Shown: in pieces, positions 47,501 to 60,100 of the stretch | How positions within the stretch are numbered: position 1 is the first letter of the stretch | Layout of the letters: every line of letters begins with the position of its first letter | Assembly (NCBI GenBank): GCA_903813345.2 | Contig: CAIIXF020000005.1 | Coordinates: 35,651,375-35,715,374, forward strand | Source of the DNA: Owenia fusiformis | Taxonomy: Eukaryota > Annelida > Polychaeta > Sabellida > Oweniidae | Direction: 5' to 3' | Length of the DNA stretch: 64,000 bases | Notes under the pieces: model-generated | What the model was told of the DNA's origin: nothing | Seen by the model: only the letters and a program-made list of their open reading frames with translations | The model's database searches: none | Made by a program: the position numbers and the translations under genes

Positions 47501-50500
47501 ATCTAAAGAAATGTAAAGAATAGATGGCTCGTTCAGTTTTGATTTAGATATATTTCACTTACTTTGCCACACATTTTCCCCAACATATGCAACTCTATTA
47601 CACCGAATTTGTTCGGGCTCACTTTAAATGCCCTATGGGGGCAAAAGGCGTAACTGTACGTTATTATGCGATAAGGTACAATAAGTTTAAGTGACAATAT
47701 TTTGAATATTTTTTCTGCATCATTTCTTACTTTTAAAATTATTTGTAATTTAAATTGATAAACAGTTATATAATTTATCTTCTTTGAAGGTTCATCATTT
47801 CTGTGAGACCAACGCTTCCAGTAACGCATCTCTACAGCACAATAAATTTGCTCCAAATAAACAAAACAAGATGTGCAACGAACAGGGAACATGGGACGTC
47901 ATTTTACAGCATGAAGATTTTCAGCCCGGCAATAATGAACCACGTGACATTTCGGATGTAACTCCTAACATCCGGGTGCTTTACCGCAGATATAAAGGAG
48001 TAGGGGGTGGAGAAATTGGAAGCAGCAAGCCTGCGTGTAAACGCATCGCTCTTGTGTTTGATGTATCGGGGAGTATGGTAAGTATTTGTAAAGGAAATAA
48101 AATGCCTGTTTTCGTAGAAATTTTGTTAATTGTCGCTAATGTTGCAAATTGTAATGTAATATCTAAATAGAATAAACAGAAAAAATCACCGATGTATAAG
48201 GAAACAACCCATAATGCAAAATATGCACCTACATGTATCTTAATATATATATAAGTAGTTCATCTATGAATTCTGGGTTTTTCCCCCTTTTGATACTGAA
48301 TATGTTAAAAAGAGAGATCCATAGTGAAAACATCAATAATTGATTTTCAGGGTTTCAAAAACCCATCAGGAACAAGTACCAGAATGAGTATATTTCGCCA
48401 AGCTGCATACAAGTTTATTCAGACTGGATTACCTAGTGGTACGGAAATGGGTTTGGCAACTTTCTCGACGACTGGTTCCATTGCACAGGATATGATGTTC
48501 ATCAACAACCAAACTGACAGAGATTACTTTACATCGAAGATTCCCTCTACCCCAAATGGTTGGACTGCAATAGGACAAGGTCTTGAGCGAGGAATGGAGG
48601 TACAAGATCCCCTGTTCTCTTTTCCAATTGGATGCTCATCTGGCCAAAGCTTCCATAATTCTTTTCGTTGCTCTTTCCAGAATAACAACTATTATAGTGT
48701 TAACTTTATTTCCATTTTATTTTTCAGCTCTTGGAATCTGGGGATACATCTGATGCAATGATTATCCTCATGACTGATGGAGAAGAAAACCGCGAACCAT
48801 TTGTTAAAGATTTGTTAGATAAAGGGCGCTTCAACAAAGATATACCGATATTTGCAATTGCCTACAGCGATGCTGCTGATGTTGTATTGGACAGACTAAC
48901 ACAGGAAACTGGTGAGAACTTAACGGTATAATATGTACATTTCAAATTCCCTGACAAAATTTAAAAGTTACTACAGTATGTACATTCTATGAGTAAATGA
49001 TGTTGATTTGATTTTGTGGTGAGTACATATAAATAATGTATAATAAAACAAATCTCAAAAAAACGATGTCCTGATGATAGCTATTTGAGTTGTTTTTGTA
49101 GGTGGTATGTTGTTCTATTACTCTCAAAGTGATAACTCGACAGCTTTGGACGACGCCTTCACCAGAGCGGCGGATGCCGCTACATCTTGTGCCGCCTCTG
49201 ATAAACCAATAGAGGTAGTTACTAACGCCACTGAAATCCGAAAAAATATTGATTTATCAAGTTTCCTACATTTAATGTCTGAAATTCAAATATCCGACAT
49301 TGATTAAATTGTTTTAAGATTGTGAATCCCAAGGGACGAGTATGAAATGTTATTTACTTCTTGTACTTCTCTCCTTTTTCTGAAACCTCAATTGTGCAAA
49401 CATTCCAGTTACGGACGTCTACTCTTGAGGATATCTATAAAATGCATGTATTTAGTTTCATTTGAATATTCAACTGCAAAACTGACATGGTCAGTCGAGA
49501 GGAAGATGACCCATGCGATACCGATTTATTAATCAATACATCGCTATAGATATCAATATGATACAAACCTTGTGCCGCTTTTAACTTTTAGACTTTTAAA
49601 ACTGACTGACATTTTGCACATCGATAATTAATGATTGAGGAATTTGCGGAACAAAAAATTGTTGTCAAAATGATACACCCTCATAACTAGCCTACTGTAT
49701 ATACACAAGGTACCTCTCATTGCAGGTCCACAGTTGCAAGATTCTGGTGACCGATGGATTGGACCCCAACACAAATGGAATACCAATTGATAGTTCAATT
49801 GGTGACAGGACAAGTTTCCACTTTTCCTATCTAGTGGCGTCGTCAGTAGAGGTACATCCCCCTATGCATAAGTTTTGGAACTGAAAGTCCCATTTGGATC
49901 GAGTGTTTAAGCATGTTTATGTTTGGTGATTTAAAAAATTCGTCAAATATGAAAATAGCAATTATTTTTTGACTGAACAACTGAGTCCACCTGGAGTTGT
50001 ATTGAAATTAATAATGTCCCTATGTCATATATTTTTTCTATTTTGAAACATTATAGGTAAATCTAACTAGTCCAAGTGGTGTTGTATACAACAAGAACAG
50101 CGCGGAATACAACGACGATACCAACTTCCAAATCATCACATATACCATCCCAAAAGCTGAGGTTAGCAAAATACACTAAACTAATGCATATGTACGAAGT
50201 ATAAGCTTTCTAAACGTTTGTAAGTCGAAGATGTATAAACAAAATTTCGTCAGATTTTTAAATGTATCCATATTATACCCAAATGCACGTATATAACGCC
50301 AATTAATTCCTCATAAATTTCTGCAATAGGCTGGAATTTGGCTGTATAGCGTTTCTCGTTTAAAACCTGGGGCATACTTCATTGGTGTGAATGCAAAATC
50401 CCACTCTGCTCCTGGTACAGTTCCAGTTACAGCGACTGCTTGGATGAACAACGTCAAGCTAACATACCCCCAGACTGCTATCATATATGCCGAAGTTAAC

Positions 50501-52167
50501 CAAGGTTATAACCCTGTGGTTCATGCAAAGGTTGTTGCAACGGTTGAGAGGCCAGAGGGAGATTCCGTGGATGTTGAGCTCTTCGATGCTGGCATTGGTA
50601 ATTATGTCTCATGGTCATTAGATTGGATGTTGATAATACCTTTTAATATCATGCTTTATATTCTCTTAACATATAAACAACAATAATTTCGAAAGAGAAT
50701 TAATATGTTGTGGAAAATCTTCAAATGGGTTTGTACTTGATATAAAAAATAACACATCCCAGGCTACCACTTTCATGAGAGAGACCCATGTATTTTTATG
50801 TTGTATTGGGATAATGACTGGAGAACTTTATGCGCTCAACCAAGTAGCCTATTCACTCCTGTATCCTTACGCAACAGGTGCTGATACGTCCGCCAACGAT
50901 GGTGTATACTCAGCATATTTTACCCAGTTTACAAAAGATGGAAGATACTCTCTGTCGATCCTGGTAACAGACCCTCTTGGAACTGCAGCAATCAAGACTG
51001 CGGGTAGCTCAGGAAGTGGAGCATATAACTTGAGACAAGGTATGGACATGTTGAAATGTTGACCACATCCGAGTTAATGAGCTAGCATATCTATATTTGC
51101 TTTATGAAGTCATTCTTTGCTATTTTAGCTAGTTAGCCTTATTGTTGAAGGCCATGACCCTGCAGGTCTACGCTTACCTAAAACCTGCCTGCCTAGACTT
51201 GACACTCTCTTCATCATATAGTCTACTTTCCAGATATCATAATTGAAACTGTGGAAGAGCCTATACCACATCTACAAAGACAGAGTTCTGCTGGAGCCGT
51301 TGGTGTAGATGACCTTCCATCTGCTGGTACGGAAGACCTTGACCTTTTCCCGCCAAACAAGGTCACTGATTTGAAAGTTACCGACTTCTCAGAACTAGAC
51401 GAAACTGTCACATTGGAATGGACGGCACCGGGAGATGACTATGATTCAGGAACAGGTAAGCCTACTCTGAAAAACTCCGTAAATCATCGGTGTTTTATGT
51501 ATTTTGATGCACTTTCTTATGGTAAATCTTTCATTTTGTAGTTGCGAGATTTGAAGTGTATATGCACGATGACTTGGAGTTACTATTGGATGATCCATCA
51601 AAGGCTTTTATTGTGAACGAATTCTATCTCGTCGAAGGGGATCTCGTTCCTCAACCCGCAAACTCCAGACACAAGCTCGTTATTAAACTCCCTAGATCTG
51701 GCAAAGACATCGTGTTTGCATTTGTGATGAGAAGTTGGGACGACGCTGGCAAAGCGAGTCCTTACTCAAATGTTGTCACTGCATTGATGGAGGACGTCCC
51801 TGAAGAGATAAATGTAGAAACAACACCAACGACGACGACTGAAGCCATAGAAATGGTGACAATGACACCCAAAGATGATTTCACTCTCATTATCGCCATT
51901 ATAGGTGGCGTGCTCGGTTTCCTGATGCTTGTTTGTATAGGTGTTGCTATGTGTGTGTACAACAGACGTGCCAAGGCACGAAAACAGAAGGATAAAGTGT
52001 TGGAAACAGCTCCAACTGTAAATGTTGCAAACCCATCCCAAGTGCACCCCCTTGATTATAGTGAATACAGTCAACCAGCGTTTGTATACCCAGGTGCCAA
52101 TTTCAGGAGGAACCCCGCTTATGAAAACGCTGTTGCTCATTCTTACCAGTATGACAACAATGTCTGA
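44514..52167 (+). CDS. CLCA-family protein (calcium-activated chloride channel regulator), gene 1, complete
   Basis: The 14 exons are 44514-44687, 46253-46550, 46950-47093, 47265-47410, 47790-48077, 48351-48599, 48728-48911, 49102-49214, 49726-49851, 50057-50161, 50330-50597, 50878-51039, 51234-51455 and 51542-52167. They predict 1,034 residues; the family usually has about 900-1,000. CLCA proteins are secreted or membrane-tethered metalloproteases that self-cleave and modulate chloride conductance. Visible in order: a signal peptide (about 1-22), the N-terminal CLCA domain with the zinc motif HEFGH (163-167) followed by GVFDEY, a VWA domain (about 338-500) with a complete MIDAS (DVSGSM 345-350, Thr422, Asp450 in LMTDGEEN), a beta-rich region, the GADTSANDGVYSAYF segment, a fibronectin-like domain, a Thr-rich stalk, one membrane helix (about 940-966) and a cytoplasmic tail ending QYDNNV. 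Whether it alters chloride currents cannot be told from sequence. Confidence 0.93.
46555..46612. repeat. AT-rich simple repeat in CLCA gene 1 intron 2
   Basis: tatattatat-type simple sequence directly after the exon 2 donor. The equivalent intron of gene 2 also starts with tata and cattgcatt repeats. Confidence 0.7.
46950..47093 (+). CDS. CLCA gene 1 exon 3: metalloprotease active site
   Basis: Encodes RVVVHEFGHVRYGVFDEYGN, the HExxH zinc motif and third-ligand region of the CLCA catalytic domain. Many vertebrate members read HEWAHLRWGVFDEY. The catalytic Glu and both His are kept. Acceptor tcctag, donor gtacaa. Confidence 0.92.
47790..48911 (+). CDS. CLCA gene 1 exons 5-7: VWA domain
   Basis: Exons 47790-48077, 48351-48599 and 48728-48911. 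The first ends exactly after DVSGSM, the second holds TAIGQGL with the MIDAS Thr, and the third holds MIILMTDGEEN with the MIDAS Asp. A complete metal-ion-dependent adhesion site is therefore encoded. Confidence 0.9.
51542..52167 (+). CDS. CLCA gene 1 last exon: stalk, membrane helix, tail
   Basis: Starts after ttttgtag and runs to the TGA at 52165-52167. It encodes the end of a fibronectin-like domain (AFVMRSWDDAGKASPYSN), a Thr-rich stalk (TTPTTTTEA), the helix FTLIIAIIGGVLGFLMLVC and a basic start to the cytoplasmic tail (YNRRAKARKQK). It predicts a type I membrane protein. Confidence 0.9.
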
Positions 52168-54009
52168 CCGATTGAACCCTGTGAAAACTATACCGTATAA
52201 TAATTTTGCAAATATATTTAAATATACGTATTTTTGTTCATGCTCAATTCATAGCCTCTTGATTGTGGCCAACATGTTAATTTTGCACTGTCTGTTTTTC
52301 ATGATTTTTCTTATACATATTTGTACTTTTTATAAATTATAGAATAAACACAAGTAAAGCAATAAAATGTCTAAATTAAATCATATAAAAATAAATACGA
52401 ATATAATAAATATGTTGTTTTTCCATTATATTTTACTATAATGAATAAAGATATTTTAATAAATATATACTAAAAAAAGTTGTTTCTCATTATTTTTACT
52501 GTATATTTAATAAAGCTATATACAAGAAAATGCTAAAGGATTTTACTCCACAAATAATTACTACATGAAGTTTTTCCTCATAAGTTTCAAATCACCAACC
52601 AAACACCGACAACCATTAGCACGAGAGATGCTGTGAAGGTAACAGACGCTGCACCACTCAATCCAAGAATTGGGTAATCGGTTGAATAGAGTTTTAGTTT
52701 AAAATAGTTTATTTTTGTGTCACTGATGTTACAAGTACGTGCATAAAACACAATATAAAACAACATGTTGATTTGCAACATTACCAGCCTATCGACTTAT
52801 GAGACAGATCAAGATCAATTACATGCATCAATGAGATCAATGTAAATACATATAACTGATCGTGGTATATACAAATAAATGAATAAAATGTTTTTCAAAA
52901 CTATAAATTCCTTGTAGTCATACATCTAAGTATATTGAACAGAAATACTGCCTGACTGTTTACAAGTAGTTATATGATTAGCTGATGATTAGATACAATT
53001 CATAGGTAGAAACACTTATAAACTTAAAAACATATATACTTAAATTGAAAATTCAGGTGACATGTAACATAGAAGAAACTCATCTTATTGTTAAATCTTA
53101 ACAATGTTTAAAAATCTCTTACTAAACATGTTATGAACTGTGGCCCTAATGGTCTTTGAAGTGAATTACAATTCATAATTGAAACAAAAACTGATGTAGC
53201 GTCTGCATATGCAGACAGAAAAAGCAGCGATGATATTTGGCAATTATTTATCCTATGAGTCAGTACGAATGACTTATATAACTTAAACCCAACACTGACT
53301 CTCATGAAAGGTAAATGGACCATGATCCATTTAAGCTTACACTTTACTATTCAATTGTAGAATTTGATTTTTTATTGACTATTCAACAACTGATACTAGA
53401 GGTGAGTGAGTTGATGAGTGAGGGTAATTATTTCAGCTTCAGTCCACTGCATGTAACAGCCAAGGTACAGCGCAAACAATTAACATAGATAACAGGGAGA
53501 AAATTTTGCCAGATTGCTTAGATCAATACTGTAGCTAGGTAGCGACATAAAATAATTAATTGTTTTATTTTAAAGAATCAACAGTTACATGAGAATAGTG
53601 CGTGTACATTTGATATTGTTTCTAAATGATGGCAATTATCAAAAACTATCAATCATCTTTTCAATGTATTTACTACCTCTCTTTTAAAAAATGTAACCAA
53701 CGATTCTTGACATTATTTCGAAATTATGTCGTTTTTCACCATTCTGCGCACATTTCAAGTATTCCTGGCCCAAAATGGGCAATGATTGTGAACCCCTCCC
53801 TGGAATTATTGAAAAAGTGAACCCCCTTGCCAAAAGCTGGCTACGGACCTGACTTGTATTAATTGTATCAAAATTAAACGGTCTATGCTCCCCTTAAAAC
53901 GGGAGATCTAAACAAACATAAACATAACATTTACGCCCATTCTATTCATTTTTAAAAATAGACACTGTCTACTTATATTACCAAAGGCTTTGGAAAACGT
54001 TATTTTTCA
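52168..54009. other. CLCA gene 1 3' UTR and intergenic spacer
   Basis: Polyadenylation signals (aataaa) occur at about 52342 and 52361 and again further on. The spacer to gene 2 is AT-rich. A minus-strand open frame at 52587-52781 ends in a hydrophobic tail but has no confirmed upstream exon. Confidence 0.5.
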
Positions 54010-54156
54010 TGTATTATTTTACAAGTACTAGTCATCCACTTTGCGATAGATTCTTGTAAGCAATCACCTTAGACGAAGTGATATTCCGTAACTTTATTTG
54101 CTATTATTCCACAAAAACAAGACGTATAGAACTACTTCTTTGATATTTACAGCGAT
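54010..54156 (+). promoter_or_regulatory. CLCA gene 2 leader conserved with gene 1
   Basis: Duplicate of 44370-44513, with a gtaagc donor-like site and a tttacag acceptor just before the start codon. The order of matching blocks is the same. Confidence 0.5.
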
Positions 54157-57100
54157 ATGGATTTATCAAAAACGTCTAATTTATTTTTGACGATATTGGG
54201 CGTCCTACATATGAGTTATGCGGGAAAGAGGTCGTTGATCAACATTAACAACGACAACGGTTACCAAGACGTTCTCATAGCAATCCATGCTGACGTAGCA
54301 GAGAATATTGATATTGTTGCTCAACTTAAGGTAAGTGATAGAGTGATAATATTTGTGATAATGATACTATATAATGATATGTTTTTAATTTTTCAATACT
54401 TTCAAGTTTTCTGTTTTAGATTAAGAGCTGAATTCATCATATTTTTTTAGAAAATCATTATTCGTTATTATTCATTTGTAATTTTACACACTGCTTTAGT
54501 TGAGTAAGCGAGTGTAAAAAGATTGGTTTGTCATATCAATTGTCCGAGGGCTTAAATATACCATTAGAAAGGAGGAAGTGTTAGAAATAATGATATAATA
54601 ACATAACTGAATTCTACTAATTACAAAGCTGTTAATTCATACGTTTTTGAATTTTGACGGCAGTATTTTAAATCATATTTTAATTCTTTTATTTCTTGTC
54701 GAACCGAAGAAACTCTAAATGAATGAATTTCTTTAGTAAGTTGAATAGTACTGAATGCATGTCGCGTCACCCTAGGACTAGCTTGACAGTACCATTCATC
54801 TCATATGTGTATGGCGTAAAACAACTATTGTGTATTCTAGTTTATAAAACCATAAAAAGTTCCAAAGTGAGTCACAATGACATAAATATTTAATTCTATA
54901 GTTCCACCGTAAGAGATACCCATAGCCAATTCACAAGCTATGATTTTATCAAAAACTGATCTATAATTAATAAGGTATGGGTGGAGGTTACATATATACA
55001 TGATGGGCAAATAAAAATGGTACACTCACATTTCGAAAAACAGCTTTTTTAATTTTAGATTTTTTATAGTTTCTATAATTTCAAGTTCAATTTATTTCTC
55101 CTTATTTTTCCATCATATTACTCATCTCACCAGAAGCATCATTTTTATTTGTAGCCAAGACATTGTTATTTATGTTAAGATTAAAATTGTGACAACATTG
55201 TGATTTTCTATCATAGAAGTTCATGTCTTGTATACATTTTTTCAAAAAAGTAAGGGTTTTGTATGCAGAAAATGGAACTACATTATAGTGGGTTGATTAT
55301 GCATTGTTTATTAAAACACAATGAGGTTAAAATACTTCGTGAACGGTAGAAAGGGTTTCAGGACCGTCTGTCTATTTATATATTTATATTCGAATCCTAA
55401 AATTGCTCAGGAAGTTTATATTCGAAACCTAATAGTGCTCAGGAATCTATGACAAAGATAACTGTGTTATGAAATCGGAAAACATAAACTGGCAACACCT
55501 ATTCCAAACTTGGATGAAACTTCTGGAGGGGAGTATGCCATAACAACTCGTTCCTATCTTAGGCAATCTACATCAATGCATCGTCCTACCTCTACACCGC
55601 CACGAGGCATCGTTCCTACTTCCGCAATGTCTCCATCCTGATCCCGCCCACCTGGGTAGACAAGCCAGAGTATGAAGACGCCATCCTTGAGACGCTGGAT
55701 CGAGCTGACTACCGCGTAGATCTTCCAAACCCTCTATGGGGCAACAATCCATACTCAAAGCAGACCGGACAGTGTGGGGAGCCAGCTGAGTATTCGCACT
55801 TGACGCCGGATTATGTACTGGACACTGATGGAGACCGGGTTTGGCGTTGGGGAGATCCAGGTTATATATATACTATATCGCATTGCATTGCATTATATTT
55901 CATTTTATATTGGACTACATTAACGTGCTAATTGATCAGAAATCAATATCATACATTGCACGTACATGTATATATTTTGTTTTTGATCAAGTAATCCCAT
56001 TGCCCCAATTAAAATACTAATTACGTCTATTTATTTCTGTTCACCTTATATTATGGTTTGGGATGGTTGGGGTTTGTTTTCTTTATGACTGGCCCTTTCC
56101 CTTTGGCACTCGTGCGCTCATATTTACTGATGTGTCACAGGAAATTTACATATTGCACTCAAATACTACATGCAATTTACTTATGTATCCTATGACATCT
56201 CAATTGCTGTATACTATGACATCTTCAAAATACTACACTTGTATTACAGAATACTCCATGTATTTTACTCATGTATCATAGGACGAGTTGTTGTCCACGA
56301 GTTTGGTCACGTGAGATACGGAGTGTTTGATGAGTACGGCAATGACAATGCAGGAGAACACCCATTCTGGTACCTGAACTCAACAGGGCGACCTCAACCC
56401 ACTGGATGCTCAACAGAAATTAAAGGTATGAATACTTATTATTTGGTATGGCGGCAATCAGAGTCAGGGGAGGATGATACATTTTTATTTTATTTAACAA
56501 CAAATATCAGAAGATAAGAAGACAAAGGGTAACAGTCTGCATTTCTCAGTATCAAGATTCTGGAGCAAGGTGTGGTCATTCCAGAACTAAATTTTGGGGC
56601 ATATTTTCTTGCCCCACAGGCACCCCGATGCACAGAGTAACATCTGAAAGGTGTGGTCGAGACAGGGCTACCGGTTTACCTGAAGACGATTGCCGTTTCT
56701 TCCCAGACCTCACCGATGACCAACCTGCAATATCATCCGTCATGAACATGCAGTTCTTAAACCCCGTAAGTTCAATTATACTCGAGCTCTTAAAATATCT
56801 ATATCCCAGTAACGTAGTCAAAGACTGCTACAAGAATTCACTTAGCATGTTTTTCAAACTAGCTGACATATCTATGTTCAGTGCTCACACCAACAGATGA
56901 CTTTATCAAAGAAATAGAAAACATGTTTTTCAACTTTATATGGGATGAGAAGCCAGACAAAATTGGAAGAAAGATAATGATGAACGAACAAGAGAGAGGT
57001 GGCCTAAACATGCTCCACTTACAATCATACATAAAAAACCTAAGCATCAAATGGATAAAGAAATATATAGACCCTACATATAGTGGCAAATGGAAGAAGA

Positions 57101-60100
57101 TATGGAACTACTACCTGAAGAACCTGACGCAGGGAGAAATATGGGCATTGAACCTTTCAAAAAATAGTGACAAAATAAATGTTTTAGACTTAAGGTACCT
57201 GAAGACAGTCTACAAAAATTGGTGCAGTCTAAAATATCAAACAATTCCGGATACGAGAAACCCAGAGCAACAATCATTATGGCACAATGAACAGATAAAA
57301 ATCAATGGAGAAATCATGAAAAACGAAGTATGGATACAAAAAGGTATTGAATTTATAAAAGACATCCAGGACGAAAATAGATTCCTCACAGCAGCAGAAT
57401 TAGGCCATAAATATGATATTGTTATGAACCAAAGGAATACTTTGAAATATAACAGTATAATTACAGCCATCCCCCAAAATTGGAAAAGAAAATTAAGACA
57501 CCCGAGAGAAAATGAAGAAGAAACCGAGAATCCGAATGTCACAATTAACACAGAATGGTTAAAAAAGACAAACAATAAAGAAGTTTACAAGATTTTACTA
57601 AAAAAGAACAATGCTGTGAAACTGCCAAAGAAGATGGAAGATAAGTGGCAAAACAAACTGCAACTACAAAATCCTTTGATGTGGGCCAAAATCCACAAAA
57701 ATAGAAAAAATATTCTCAGGACAAAAGAGAAATATTTCCAAATAAAAATATTCTTCCGGATACTATATTATAACAAACAACTAAAACAAATGAACATAGA
57801 CGGCTATAACACTGATATATGCAGTCTATGCCGTAGTGACATAGATACTTTAGAACATGGAATATACCATTGTGAGGCCGTACAAGACTTCCTAATAACA
57901 TCTTTCAACCAACTTGACGAAGATGTACCCACAATTGAGACATTCCTTTTCGGAGATGGAAAAACAGAAAACGAACATCTATTCCTGAAACAAAAGATAT
58001 TCCTAAACACATGTAAAAGGAAAATAAGGAGACCTAATATGATAGGCTGGCAAAACTTCCTAAAAACAGAGAAAAAAATAGAAGAAAGAATCAGCCAAAG
58101 AAGAAAAAAACCTGAACTTATGGAACAGCAATGGTTGAAACTCAAACATTTCATAACGTAGTAAAATACACACTGGGAACATAAAAAACCCCTCACCAAG
58201 CTCAAACCATCGAGCAGAAAATCACAAAAAATCCCCCTCTTGCCTTTTCCCTTGCCCCCCCCTTCCCTTCCTCTTGTTATCAAAACTACTATGCTAAATA
58301 AGGCTAATAGTATATATAAATACGATATTATAGCATATGCAACTACTGTATGTTTTCTTTCTACAATATTGTATCTGTACAACTTTTAATACAGAATAAA
58401 AAAATAAAAATAAAAAAAAAAAAAAAAATGTTTTTCAAACTATTTTGTTATTTCGGATAATAAAAACAATAAACAATAAATTATAATTTATCTTTAAAGG
58501 TTCATAACTTTTGTGAGACCAACGCTTCCAGTAACGCATCTCTACAGCACAATAAATTTGCCCCAAATAAACAGAATAAAATGTGCAACGAACAGGGAAC
58601 ATGGGACGTCATTTTACAGCATGAAGATTTCCAGCCCGGCAATAATGAACCACGTGACATTCCGGATGTAACTCCTAACATCCGGGTGCTTTACCGCAGA
58701 CATAAAGTAGTGGAGGGTGGAGAGAATGGGACCAGCAATCCTGCATGTAAACGAATCGCTCTTGTGTTTGATGTATCGGGGAGTATGGTAAGTATTTGTA
58801 TAGCAAATAAAATGCGTTTTGTAGTCGTAATTTGACTCATGTTTTATTCTAGTTAAATACAGAATCAATTTTAGAACTTACTAACAATTTAATAATTAGG
58901 ATGATACAGGTATAGATAACTACTTTTATTGGTGTTTAGAACATAAAGTCACTAAAGAAACCAGATTAATCGTTTTCCAATCGATTTTTACATAATATTG
59001 CGATAACAAATGATAAACTTAAAATGAAAATTAAGGTGACACCAAATTGTAACTTTTGTGAAAATGAAAAACAGTAGATGATTTATAAAATGCAATTTTG
59101 TACACCCCCGTGATTATGGGATTTGAGAAATAATTTTTAAATGAGGAAAAGGCATTCTGGGCAAAGAAAAAAGACTGTAATCAAAAGTTGGAATTGTGTC
59201 AACATAACAATATTTTACCAAATTTCAAAATAGAACTTGTTAAAAGAAACACTGTAACGTAAAATTTAAAAAATACATACGAATGTAAGGATGAATTTGA
59301 AATACAAAAACTCTGAATTCTGGATTATTTTCCCTAATGATACTAAATATGTAGAGAGAAGAGCTCCATTATTAAACATCAATAATTGATTTTCAGCGTA
59401 ACAAAAACCCATCCGGAACAAGTACTAGAATGAGTATTTTGCGCCAAGCTACATACAAATTCATTCAGACCGGATTGCCTAGCGGTACAGAAATTGGATT
59501 GGCAACTTTCTCGACCACTAGTTCTATTATACAGAATATGATGTTCATCAAAAGTCAAACAGACAGAGATTACTTTATTTCAAAGATCCCCTCTACCCCA
59601 GATGGTTTTACTGCTATAGGAAAAGGTCTTCAACGAGGAACGGAAGTAATGAATCCTTTGTTCTATTTTCTTTTATAGCTTTAACCAACCAACCAACCTA
59701 TTCTTGATCTGGCAATAGCTTCAACCATTCTTTTCATTGGTCTTCCCATTGTTGCCTTATATTCTTTATTTATTTCCTTTTTTATTCTACAGCTCTTGGA
59801 ATCTGGAGATACATCTAATGCTATGATTATCCTCATGACTGATGGAGAAGAAAACCGCAAACCATTTGTGAAAGATTTGTTAGACAAAGGACGCTTTAAC
59901 AAAAACATACCGATTTTTGCAATTGCCTACAGTGAAGCTGCTGATGTTGTATTGGACAGACTCACACAAGAAACTGGTGAGAACGATAAAATGCACTTTC
60001 AAATTCCCTATTATCAGTGCAAAAATAAAACTCCAAAAACAGTACCACATAGATAGCTGTTTGACTTGTTATTGTAGGTGGTATGTTGTTCTATTTTTCT

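Noticed and set aside
57804-58382. 192-codon minus-strand open frame over the LINE
   Set aside because: Antisense shadow of the LINE ORF2 frame; low-complexity hydrophobic translation with no motif.
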